From Zelonia costaricensis (lineage: Eukaryota; Euglenozoa; Kinetoplastea; Trypanosomatida; Trypanosomatidae): DNA of 31,277 bases. Position 1 is the first letter of the stretch, and every line of letters starts with the position of its first letter. Made by a program: the position numbers and the translations under genes. This document shows, one piece after another, positions 16,472-26,500 of this stretch. Below the pieces are notes generated by a model. The model saw only the letters and a list, made by a program, of their open reading frames with translations, was not told the origin of the DNA and ran no database searches. The stretch is from the NCBI GenBank assembly GCA_030849075.1, contig JASAOO010003239.1, positions 1 to 31,277 on the forward strand. Reading direction: 5' to 3'.

Positions 16472-18628
16472 ATGCAGCTGCGGTGCGTGCCCGCGTTGCC
16501 GTGCCGCGTGGTGGCTGTTTGCTTCTTCGCTTATCACGACCGACGCAGCGAGGCGCCTTCGCGATGTTGTGGCTGGGTCACCCCCGCGCCACTCAGAGGC
16601 AGCACCGCACCACTCTTGTGCCGTCGAGGGTTGCCCGCCACGGCGGCACTCGTGTCTAGCACCTGTGCCTCTCCTGTACACACCCCATGTCGTGCCTTCA
16701 CTGACGGGACACGCACAAGGCAAGCACCGTCGGCCCAGTGGCGCGGCGCGCGTCGAGGTCGGGCCTCGCGCGGCGGCAGCACCGCACGCGGACGAGGAAA
16801 CCACGCGGCAGGTGGCCGCGGCGCTCCCTCTCGCACCGTGAGCGGTTCGCACGGCCGCCGGCACGACCAACACCGACCCCACCACACCGACGTGCGCGCA
16901 GACGACGCGGACGCACCGGACACGCACGGAGGCTTCACCGAGCAGGCGGGGGAAGCGGTGGTGTGTGACGCGGCAGGAGAGCCGGGCGCGGCCGCACACG
17001 CGAATAACGCAGCAGGGTCGGCGCCTGCACCGCCGCGTGATGATGAGCAGGGGTGGGGCCTGGAGACGGTCGACGGGCAGACGGGCCGCACCGCGCTGGA
17101 GGCACTGTACGACCGGCACCTCGAGCGCATTCGCGCCGTGCTGGAGAAGCCGCTGCCAGCCCTGCCACAGGACGGCAGTGTCGAGCCAGACTTCTTCGTG
17201 GGCTTCGCGTCGTACAGCTACCAGCTGCGGGATCAGTATCGCGCCGTCCTCGCGCGTGAGCTACAAGTGCCCGTCTCTGCGGTGCGGCTGTCGGTTGCGT
17301 GGAGCGGTCGCTTCGACGTGCGGCGCTTCGGACGCGTGCAGAAGGTCTGCGGCGTCTGCGTTGACCGACAGCGGTGCCGCGCCGAGAACGAAGAAGTCGC
17401 GGATGGTCCCGACAGCGCCTCTGCCTCCACGCCGAGGTCGCCTCTTCCGGCGGCGCTGCAGCGTCGCATCGAATCTCTTGTGGCCGCCATTAACAGCCGC
17501 ACGCGCGAGGACCTCCTGCAGTTGCAGCTCTTCCAGGCCTCCCCACCCCTTCCTGAGGTGGAGTTCGCGCTGACCCGGCGTGCGCACCGCGTCATGTACC
17601 ACCTGCACGAGTGGGTGCGGCGCCACGTGCTGCAGCGCGCGGTGGTGGTCGTTGTCTACGGGGTGCCACCACCTCGCGCAGCGGCGACCACCGCGTCGAG
17701 CTCCGTGCAGGAACCCCCCGGACGCCGTCCACATGAAGAGCAGGCGAGTAGCAGTGAGTCCGGCAGTAGCGCTGGTGCCGCCACCGCGACCAACAAAGCG
17801 AGGGCCGATGCCCGTGTCGGCGCCGTGTTCGCGGCGTGGCAGGAGCGCGGCGGCGCGCGGGGCGCGGAGCAGCTGCGCCTGGTGCACGAGCAGTGGCTGC
17901 GTCTCTTCCACCGCCGCCAGGTCGTGCCACTCGTGCTGTCGCTGACGGAGCTGGCCACCCAGCTGGCCGTGGCGGTGGTGCGCGGCGAGGTGCCCCACAT
18001 CGCCATCCGTGACAGCGATGCCGCGCTGCGGAATGGCACGAACGGCGACGAGGACGCCCATCTGCTCGATGCGGGACTCGAAGAGCTCCTCGCGAAGGTG
18101 GCGGCGGCCGCCACGGCGTCGTCGTCGGTCTCTGGCACGGAGCTGGTGGCCGGCGCAGCGACGAGCGCGGCGGCGAAGGATGTGCTCCTGCCCACTCTGC
18201 GGCCGAGCGAGGACAAGGCGGCCGCCCCGCTGTTCGGTCCCACATCGGCAGCGCAGCAGGAGTCGGCCATGCGGTGGGTGCGACTTGTGTACGAGGCCCT
18301 TCTCCTACGGGAGGCGCAGTGCGTCGCAGGACACGAGGCGACGGAGGACGCGGCACCGCAGACGTACCACGCCGCCACCAACGCCCGAACCGGCACCACC
18401 GCAGTGGCGACGGCGTTGGCGTTACCGGCGCTGTTTGCGCAGGGCGTGTACGCGGGCGGGCAGGAGGAGGTGGCCTATCTGCAGCACAATCGGATGGCCA
18501 TGGACGCCCTGCTGCTGCACCCGCACGAGATCTCCTTCAAGAAGAAGTTCGTGAGCCGGATGCGCAACGGCCACCGCCGCCTCCGCATGGAGGAGGAGAG
18601 CGCGGCACCCTACTCGATGGATGGTTAG
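16472..18628 (+). CDS. Protein of unknown function, kinetoplastid hypothetical
   Basis: I do not recognise a family. With ATG 16472 the protein has 718 residues. Residues 1 to about 190 are Arg/Pro/Ala-rich with codon use closer to the spacer than to a gene. From about residue 194 (GWGLETVDG) the composition becomes typical of a coding GC-rich trypanosomatid gene. A probable folded core spans about 205-460. It includes an aromatic segment FVGFASYSYQLRDQY and a Cys cluster C293, C296, C302 that might bind metal. A second helical part spans about 440-550. The C-terminus (about 690-710) is basic, with KKKFVSRMRNGHRRLR. No signal peptide or clear membrane segment is seen. ATG 16118 is in frame and would add 118 residues, but these include a Thr-His run from a (CA)15 microsatellite, so I prefer 16472. 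No ATG occurs in frame between 16472 and about 17595, so a later start would lose the core. Confidence 0.75.
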   Translation: MQLRCVPALPCRVVAVCFFAYHDRRSEAPSRCCGWVTPAPLRGSTAPLLCRRGLPATAALVSSTCASPVHTPCRAFTDGTRTRQAPSAQWRGARRGRASRGGSTARGRGNHAAGGRGAPSRTVSGSHGRRHDQHRPHHTDVRADDADAPDTHGGFTEQAGEAVVCDAAGEPGAAAHANNAAGSAPAPPRDDEQGWGLETVDGQTGRTALEALYDRHLERIRAVLEKPLPALPQDGSVEPDFFVGFASYSYQLRDQYRAVLARELQVPVSAVRLSVAWSGRFDVRRFGRVQKVCGVCVDRQRCRAENEEVADGPDSASASTPRSPLPAALQRRIESLVAAINSRTREDLLQLQLFQASPPLPEVEFALTRRAHRVMYHLHEWVRRHVLQRAVVVVVYGVPPPRAAATTASSSVQEPPGRRPHEEQASSSESGSSAGAATATNKARADARVGAVFAAWQERGGARGAEQLRLVHEQWLRLFHRRQVVPLVLSLTELATQLAVAVVRGEVPHIAIRDSDAALRNGTNGDEDAHLLDAGLEELLAKVAAAATASSSVSGTELVAGAATSAAAKDVLLPTLRPSEDKAAAPLFGPTSAAQQESAMRWVRLVYEALLLREAQCVAGHEATEDAAPQTYHAATNARTGTTAVATALALPALFAQGVYAGGQEEVAYLQHNRMAMDALLLHPHEISFKKKFVSRMRNGHRRLRMEEESAAPYSMDG

Positions 18629-19201
18629 ACGCCGCAGGAGGTGGTGCAGGCACTTGCCTCCGAGATGACTCCTGTGTGGGTGCGGGTGGGCGGCGGGGTC
18701 CTCTGCCTCAGCTTCACGCGTCCTGACGTGGCCGAGTCCCGCACTCCCACGAAGGTGCCCCCCTCCCCCCCCCCGCCTCCCCCCCTTTGCACGCTCCGTC
18801 ACGTGGACGGGGGCGTGTCGTGTCCTCCTCACGTTTAATGAACCGTTCACAGAGTAAGTCGACAGCAGAAACCCAAACACAGCGAGGGAGGAGGCTAACA
18901 CGATGGGCGCACGTTGCGGTAGGTGAGAGCCTACCGGGGGAAAATAGGGATGGGGGACGGCGCAGGCGGCTGGAACGAGCACGCGCACACGCACTCGCCG
19001 TGGCGCGCGTAGCTTTCGACGAGCAAGCCTTCGCTCCCTCCCTCCACTCCCCCTTCCGCATTGTGTGGCTCCAGGCACCGGCGCTCTCGACCTGGACGCA
19101 TCGTGCGTTCCGTCGTCCCTCTCTCCCCACGTGACAGCACACCCGTGGCGGGTGAGCTACCGTAGCAGTGGGTCTCCCAAACTGCCGCTCGTGCACCGGA
19201 G

Positions 19202-19322
19202 CTCTTCCTGCCTCAAAATCCCCCCCCCCCGCACTCGCTCGCTCCCTCCTTCCCTCCCCTCCCTCTCTTTCTCCGGATCGTGATTGAACGCGTGCACGGC
19301 GCCGCTCGCCGTACCAACGCAG
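19202..19322 (+). promoter_or_regulatory. Candidate distal spliced-leader acceptor for the WD40 gene
   Basis: A pyrimidine-rich tract at 19202-19275 includes eleven consecutive C. The first AG downstream is at 19321-19322. If used, the leader of the WD40 gene would be about 1.2 kb and contain a single uORF. Closer alternatives exist, so usage is uncertain. Confidence 0.35.
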
Positions 19323-19937
19323 TAAGCGCCACCCTTTTACACGAAGTCTGAGCGGAACCGTTGTTGACGTCACCCACCTCCACCTCAGCCGCCATCACAC
19401 ACGAGCCCCGGTTCCTTCCTTCCTTCCCCCCTCACTCAAACGTGTGGAGTCGATACGCGGCAGGATCGCGCCACCGCTTCCACTCGTGCTTGGATCCCCC
19501 CCCCTCCCCCTCCACGCACACACACCCACACATCCGCACGAACACGTAGCCGCTGCGGCTCCTGATCGACCCTCTGTGGTCTTGCGTCTCGGCTCGCCTG
19601 CCATATTCCACCCTCCGCTGTTCGCCTCCCGCAGACTCTCCCCTCACCCGTCTTGTCATCGTTGATCGCTCGACCCGCGAGGGAGCGTGAAAGCAGCCAT
19701 CGCCGTACCCGAGGAACTCACATCAAGCGGGCCCAAGGTCACGCGCCACTTCCCTGCGTTGCCGGTCTCGTGTGCAGATCGCTGCTCAGCTTTGTGGGCA
19801 GGCACCCACTCCCGCTACCTCCGCTTCCTCGGTGTACACAGCAGACACCTGCCGCCTCTTCTACGTGTGTGTGTGTCTGTCTGTGTTTCCTGTTGTTCTC
19901 CTTGCTTTCCCGCGTGTGAAGTACGCTCCCCTGTTTG

Positions 19938-19949
19938 ATGTACATGTAG
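19938..19949 (+). other. Minimal upstream ORF, Met-Tyr-Met-stop
   Basis: The only two sense-strand ATGs in 18953-20541 are six bases apart, in the same frame, and are closed at once by TAG, giving a three-residue peptide. It lies about 590 bp upstream of the WD40 start codon. It would act only if the transcript starts upstream of it. Confidence 0.4.
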
Positions 19950-19971
19950 AGCTGTCAGCCGCCCCTCGCAT

Positions 19972-20073
19972 CTCACCCTAGCTCCCTTCCCCCCCTTCTC
20001 GTCGCTCTCTCCTCGTGGGTGTGCGACTGCTCTTCTTCTTCCTCTTCCTCTTGCGCCTGCTTGAGCTGCTGTC
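19972..20073 (+). promoter_or_regulatory. Pyrimidine tracts with AG, candidate acceptor for the WD40 gene
   Basis: Two strong C/T tracts follow the last upstream ATG (19944): one around 19982-20013 and a CTT-rich one at 20030-20067, with AG just after it. Use of the latter would give an ATG-free leader of about 470 nt. Confidence 0.45.
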
Positions 20074-20433
20074 CGGCTGCGCCTTTCCTTTGTGCGGTGG
20101 CGCGCCGCTTCTCGTCAGCGTCGTTTCTTCTCGCTGCACGGCATCCAGCCACTTGCACTCCCCCATTTGCACCCTCTTCTCTTCTTGATCGCGCTCTCCG
20201 ACTTCCCTAGACCTCCCCTCTGAGCCGCCAACCCACCTCACCCCCCCCTTCCATCTGTACCCCCTCTCTCCTTGTGAAGCAACGTCAGCACCACGAACCC
20301 CTATCCCCGTGTTCACCTTCAGCTGCTTTCTTGTGCCCTTCCCCTTCTCGTTGGGGCAGCGGGTACCCTTCATCACCTTCTTCACCCCACTCTCCCGCGC
20401 TAGCGAGGCGACGTCTTTGCCCTCGCTCCACAC

Positions 20434-20480
20434 ACCTCCCACCTCCCACCTCCCCTCCTCCCCCCTCGGCCCTCGCTGAG
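20434..20480 (+). promoter_or_regulatory. Proximal pyrimidine tract with three ACCTCCC repeats and AG
   Basis: Three tandem ACCTCCC units (20434-20454) continue into a C/T tract, and an AG follows at 20479-20480, giving a possible 5' UTR of about 60 nt for the WD40 gene. It is a plausible proximal acceptor. Confidence 0.4.
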
Positions 20481-20541
20481 CTTCCCCTGCGTGTCCTCGT
20501 TTTTCGGTGCTGACGCCGTGCGCAGGACGGTGCATTGCACC

Positions 20542-23500
20542 ATGCTCGGCGACACCCGTGGCGGCGAGTCCGTGTTTGCCGAGGCGACCTCGGTGCAGCG
20601 CACCGCCAAGGCGCGTGCCCACGCCGCGCAGTACCTCCTCAATGACGCCGACACGGGGGTGATGCCCCTCCTGCCCGACGACCCGGCGCAGCGCATCTCG
20701 CTGCACCGCCAGTTGCGGGGCCGCTACAACCCAACACAAATTCCGCTGTCCTCCCTCTCCTGCTCCGCCTACCTCGGCGCCGGCGATGTCGCCGAGCTGG
20801 CGCTGCTCTTCCGCAACTTCAACCTCTTCTCCACCGAGGTGATCAGCACACTGGACGCGGAGGTGCTGAACGAGGCGGACGACGGTGCGGATCCGGAGCA
20901 GGGCACGGGCGGACGCGCCTCACTTTCCGCGGCGCGGGGGAGTGCGCGGCGCCGCCAGTCCCCCACTCCGCCACGCAGCGGCAAGGCCGGGTCGGTGGCG
21001 CCGCCGGCCGCCGCGGCCGCGGAGCAGGCTCCCGCTCCCGCGCGTGAGGTGGACGTCACGGAGGGAAAGGCGGGCATGGAGCTCATCCGTCTTGTCGCCC
21101 GCCCCCCGTCCCCGACACCGCCACAGCAGCAATCAGCGGTGATGAGCGTGGCTGCCAGGGCCTCGTCCACTGCCGCAGCAGCCCCACGCAGCGCGAGTCC
21201 ACCGCGAGCCGCCGGCGCGGCTGCCGGTGGCGGCGGGGGCGTGAAGAGCCCTGGCGCAAGCCCGGTGTCCCCCTTGAAACAGGGCTTCCCCGCCGCACGC
21301 GGAGGCGCTGGTGTCGCGGCGGCGGCGGCGACTCGCGAGCGTCGCGAGCTGGCCGAGTCGTTCACAAGCGAAGGAAGCGACTGCGCGCTGACGGCGGGGT
21401 GGCTGGTGGAGCTGCTGATGGAGATGGTCGTGGCGAACTCGGCCGACGCCGCTGGCGCCGCGATCGGTGGCACAGCCGCGGGTGGTGGTGGGGGCAACAC
21501 CGGTGGCGCAGGTGGTGGTGTAGGCGGACTGGGGTCCTCGGTGGTCCAGGCGACGCAGCAGCAGGCGTCCGGTGGCTCTGTGTCGGCGTCGAGGCCCGGC
21601 ACGGCGACCCGCGCTCTGCACGGCTACCCCAACAGCACCATGAGCGCCACTCTTGCCAACCCCCCGTCCGCGATCATGAATGCATCTGTGAACGTGAGCT
21701 ACCACACCCGGCGCCGTGACGCGCGCGTCGAGCAGCTTCGCACCTTCCAGGCGGAGCTGACGGCGTGGGTGGAGCAGCTGTCCCAGTCGTGCGATGAGCG
21801 CGAGCACCCTGGCGCGTGGCAGCAGTGCGCGATGCAGTCCGAGGTGCTCCAGCGCTACGAGGCCTGCGCGCTGCACAGCACCGCGTCGTCCGCGCTCTCA
21901 CCACCAAACACGGCCGCGACTGCGTCGCATGTCCCGCACGACAGCGCGGGCCCGAGTGGGCTGGGCGGCGGGCCGCTGTCCGCACGGGTCAATACGATGA
22001 ACTCCGCCAACCTCGCGGCGCCCTCGTCCTCGCTAATGCTGCGCGCCAACAACGGAGGCGTCTCGCCACGAAGTGGCGGCACGACGGGCAGCATGGCGAG
22101 CGGGGCGAGCACCGTGGCTGGTGTGGGCGGCGCGGCCGGACGCGGGAACGTCAGCTGGGGCCTCCCCAACGCCATATCGCCCGTGGCGCCAGCGTCGTCC
22201 GCGCAGTCGTCGTCGCGTTATGGCGGGCCGAGGATGGCCAAGAGCGAGTCGCCAGGGATCTCGCCGATGCCGAGTTGGCCGACCACGGCTCAGGGGCGGC
22301 GGCGGACGGAGGCGGCGGGCAGCAGCCGTGAGCCCGCGGGGGACAGCGGGCCCGTGTTCGAGGTGCTGCCGACGGCGCAGGCGCCGGGCAGCTCCGGCAA
22401 GATGAACGGCAGCCCCACCCTGTCCGGCCCCCACGCCGTCCAACTCACGTACGACGAGATGACCTCGCCCATCGAGTTGATCCAGTCCAGCGCGTCCTCG
22501 CTGCAGGCCTCGATGCTGCTGCCCCCGACAACTACCGTCAACACGATGCCGCCGGTGCTCTCCTCGATGAACGTCTCTGCCACTGGGTTGGGCATGTCGA
22601 TGGGGGATCGCGGCGCCGCTGCCGCTGCTGCTACAGCCGTTAAGGCCCGCCTCTCCGCCCCGAGCCTCCGGCACCTTCTTCAGAACCCGCAGCAGCTCTA
22701 TGCATTTCTGTGGACGTCGTCAGCGGCGGCGCGGCTGGCGGAGGAGGAGGAGCGCGACAACCACCTCTTCCAGCAGCAGCGCTCCCGACTCGCACGCAGC
22801 CCGCACGTGCCCCAGCTCAACCGCAGCGACGGCAGCCCACAAGACCGGCTGCCCAGCGCCGGTAACTTGAGTCGCACCGTCAGCGGCATCTCAAGCCGGC
22901 GCAACCGCGCCGCGCCGCAGCAGCACCTCGTGTGTTGGAGCGACGTGGCGAGTAACCTGCTGATGGGGCTCGAGACGACGTGGCTGTCGCAGCGGCACGA
23001 CGCAGCCTACGGCCGCGTGCCCACCGCGCTGCTTGACGACCCCGCAGAGCTCGCCGCCGCCACGAAGGCCGGTGCATCCAGCACGACCGGCGGTGGGCAC
23101 GGCGCCGGCCTCGGGGCGAGGCGGGGCAGCGACGCGGGCCGCGGGATCGGCGACGGCAGCAGCGGCATTGGGGGTGGCGGCATGGACGACGACAGCGACT
23201 CGGGCGATGACGGGTTGGGCGGGCTTGGTGGGGCCGCGAACGGAGCGGGTGTGGCCGGCAATGGGCAGTCCCGTCGCCGCCGCGTGCACAAGGACGTCAG
23301 CACGGCCGAAGTGGTGGCGCTGCAGCAGCGCGCCACCCTGCTGAGCAGCCTCGGCGCTGCGGCTGAGAGCGCGCTCGGCTCCCTGCATGCGCAGTCGGCC
23401 GACCACATCGTCGCCGCACCGTCGCAGCGCTACACGGTGACCAGCAGCAAGGACGGCCTGCTCAAGGTCTGGGACACGGCGCGTGGGCAGTTCGTGTCCA

Positions 23501-26500
23501 CGATCTTGAACATTGGCCAGGCTTGGGTGCTGGCGCTGACCTTCCTGCACGGCGGCGAGTTTCTCATGGTCGCGACGAGCTCGGCGGAGATCACGGTGGT
23601 GAACTTCCCTGGCGGCGGCGTTGTGCTGAAGCTGCGTGGTTGCACTTCGCTGGCGACGGCCGTGCAGCAGGTGAAGCAGCCGTCGACGGTCTTCACGAAG
23701 CGCTACGGCCTGAAGCCTGGCGAGTGCGGGCGCCACAAGCCGATCCGCAGCGACGGCGGCGGCTGGCTCGGCACGGCGGCGGCGGCGGCGGGGCGCATGG
23801 TTGAGTACAGCGAGGGCGAAAGCGAGCCCATCGCGGCTCGGCCGATCATCGGCTACGTCACGCCGACAGCCGCCTTCTACGAGGCTGAGATTGGCTTCTT
23901 CTTCTTCGGCACGATGAGCGGCATGGTCGGCTGCGTCGACCTTTCCACCGTGTTCTCCCGCACCGCCCTGCACGCGGCGGCGGCCGGCGCCGGGTGGTCG
24001 TACCCGCTGCAGGTCTACGCCGCGGTGCTGGCACACGCCACCGTGCCGGCCGACTCGCACCGGCGGAGCCGACTCGGGCTGTCGCTGAGCCCTGTCTCGC
24101 CGACGCAGCTGCCGGCCGAGTCGGGGGCAAACCCGCTGGCCACCGCGATGCCCGGCACGACGGCGCCTGCGGGGTCGAGCACGTCGACGCCGACGGGGCG
24201 CCGCATGACGCCCATACGGTCGTCCATCGCGGGTCCGGCGGCGGCCATCGTTGCGAGCTGCAACACCACCGCCAGCAACGGTGTAGTGGGCCAGCAAGTG
24301 CGGCATATTCTGTTCTGCGGCGTCGGCCACTGCCTCATCACCGCCGACGCGGACGGCGACATCGTGCGCACCCCCTTCACGGCGGCGGCCGACACGCTCG
24401 ACTACGCTCTCGGCACCCCGACCCCTGTCGTCACGACGGCCAAGGCAATCCGCTTCCTCGTCAGCTGCGTCGGTGGGCGCCGCTTCATCACGGTGCACAG
24501 CGACCGGCGCGCTATCTTGTGGGCCGTTGGCCGCACGCTGACGGAGTGCGTGCACCAGTACCCCCAGCAGGCCTACGACATCGTGGACATCTGCTTCATG
24601 CAGCCGCACCAGCAGGTGGCGGTGCTCATGGCGGACCACAGCATTCAGATTTTCGACGAGCGCGGCTCGCGGCCACTGGCCACCATACAGCCCCCCCGCA
24701 GCCTCAGTAGCCGCGTCGAGGACATGGCGTCCATCACGCTCAAGCTCTCCGCGAACGACGTGGACGGCTGCCTCACTTATCTGCGCACATCGCAGCGGCT
24801 CGTGTGCGGGCTGCGCGGGCCAGTGCTGTACGAGCCAGCCACCCGTGCGGCGCCGCCGACCGGCGCGTCGGCGGTCAGCCTCGCCGACAGCGGCGATGCC
24901 GTGCGGCACTCGGACGCGACGGACACGACGGGCCGCTCCGCCCTGGGCTTTGACGGACTGACGGCAGCGGCAGCGGCTGCGACCACGACGGTGCTGCCGC
25001 CAGCTCAGCCGTCAGCGTCGGGCGTGGCCAGCCTGCACCGCGCCGCGGCGCAGTCGGCCTCGTCGCAGGACTCCTCGATGGAGTCGTCGCTGGTGTTGCT
25101 GCCACCTGCGCAGCCCGCGCCGCACCCCGACCACCTTTCTTTCTATGCCCCCTCCGCCGGGGCGGCCATCCTTGGGCGGCCGGGCCCCATCCTCGCGGCG
25201 GCCCGATCGGCAACGCAGGCCCCCTCGTTCTACGGCTCTGTCGGCTCCTCAGCGAACAACTTTGAGGGAGAGGGCTCGCGTGCGGATGGGGAGCGGGCCC
25301 GCGTGGCGACCCTGGCCGCGCAAGAGGAGGTGCGGCGGCAGCGCCTCACTAACGTGGCGCTGCGGAGGGCGAACCTGCGCCTGCGTCCACACCAGACGCA
25401 CGCCACCGCCGTGATCGGCATTCTTGTCGACCCCGTGCAGCGCGAGCTGCACACCTTCAGCACCGACACGTGGTGCGTGTGGGACTATCAGACGGGCGAG
25501 CGGCTGCGACAGCCGCTCAACGTCCCGCGTGCCGCAGAGCGGGAGTTGGCCGTTCGCGGCCGGCGAGCGTTGCTGACGTGCTGCAGCTGGAGCACCGAGA
25601 CGCGGTCGCGCGTGCTGGTCGGCACCCGCGACAGCCGCGTCCTCACCCTCGACGCAAGGGTCGGCTCTGTTGTGAGCTCCACAGACCCCTTCACGCAGGT
25701 CGTTGGAAGACTCGCGACCGGCGCCCCGAGCCCGCTGCTGCTGGCGGACAAGGATGTGAGCGCTATCGCGGCGGCTGGCAGCCGCACGCTGATGTGCAGC
25801 GGCCGCGTCTGCGAGGTGCGACGCTACGAGGTCACGAGCGCACCGCAGCCCAGCGGTGAGGAGCGCTTCGTCTCCATGCGAGTCGAGCTCCCCCTGGCCC
25901 CCCACGTCGGACTCGGTGCGGCGGGTGCGGCCGGCGCTGGCAGTGCAGCGGCAGTGGCGACGAGTGGTGCGTCGGGGCCGGCGACTGCCGCCGGTGGTGG
26001 CGCTGCGGGTGGCAGCAGCGCCGGCGGGACGGCGCCGGCGGCGGGGACCGCGCCCATGAGTTCAGGGGTGAACGCCGCTGCGACGACGTGCGGCGTCACG
26101 GCGGCGGCCGCCGGTGCCGGCGGTGGCGGCACCGTGGGCAACCCGGCCGGCGCGTCGACGCACCCTGCCAACGTGGTGGCAGCGCTCATCAGCGGCGGCG
26201 TCGACACGACCATCACCGCGTGCTGCGTGGTGCGGGAGTCGCACCTGTGCCTGGGAACTGCGGATACGCAGCTCTTCTTCTACCGCATGGTCGATCGCAG
26301 CGCCCCAGTGCACCTGGAGCTCTTGTGTGACGCGCATGGGGTGCCGGACGTGGGGCGGGTCGTCAAGCTGCACTACCTCGCGGACCCCACCCAGGACGTC
26401 CTGCTCGCCATCGTCGACACGGGGCTGCTGTACATCTACTCCTACACGATGCAGCGCATGCTCGGCCGCTACACGTTCCCGCCGCTTGGCACCAAGGCCG

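Larger units (their letters stand above)
18629..20541 (+). other. Long spacer and leader upstream of the WD40 gene
   Basis: No additional gene is supported. Four ATGs occur in 18629-18952, presumably in the 3' UTR of the preceding gene. From 18953 to 20541 only two occur (19938 and 19944), forming one tiny uORF. The stretch contains several long pyrimidine tracts (19202-19275, 19972-20067, 20427-20478), a C11 run (19220-19230), GT-rich DNA at 19865-19886 and CA-rich DNA at 19515-19532. Much of it probably forms the 5' UTR of the WD40 gene, with several possible trans-splice acceptors. Confidence 0.55.

Noticed and set aside
20491..20541. N-terminal extension of the WD40 protein back to 20491
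   Set aside because: The codon at 20491 is GTG. The first ATG is 20542 and has a good initiation context.
22891..24909. 672-codon open frame on the - strand, and similar antisense frames at 102-1490 and 8606-10333
   Set aside because: They lie opposite well-supported coding genes, are rich in Arg, His, Gln and Ala, and show no recognisable domain. Long antisense frames are expected by chance in DNA this GC-rich.
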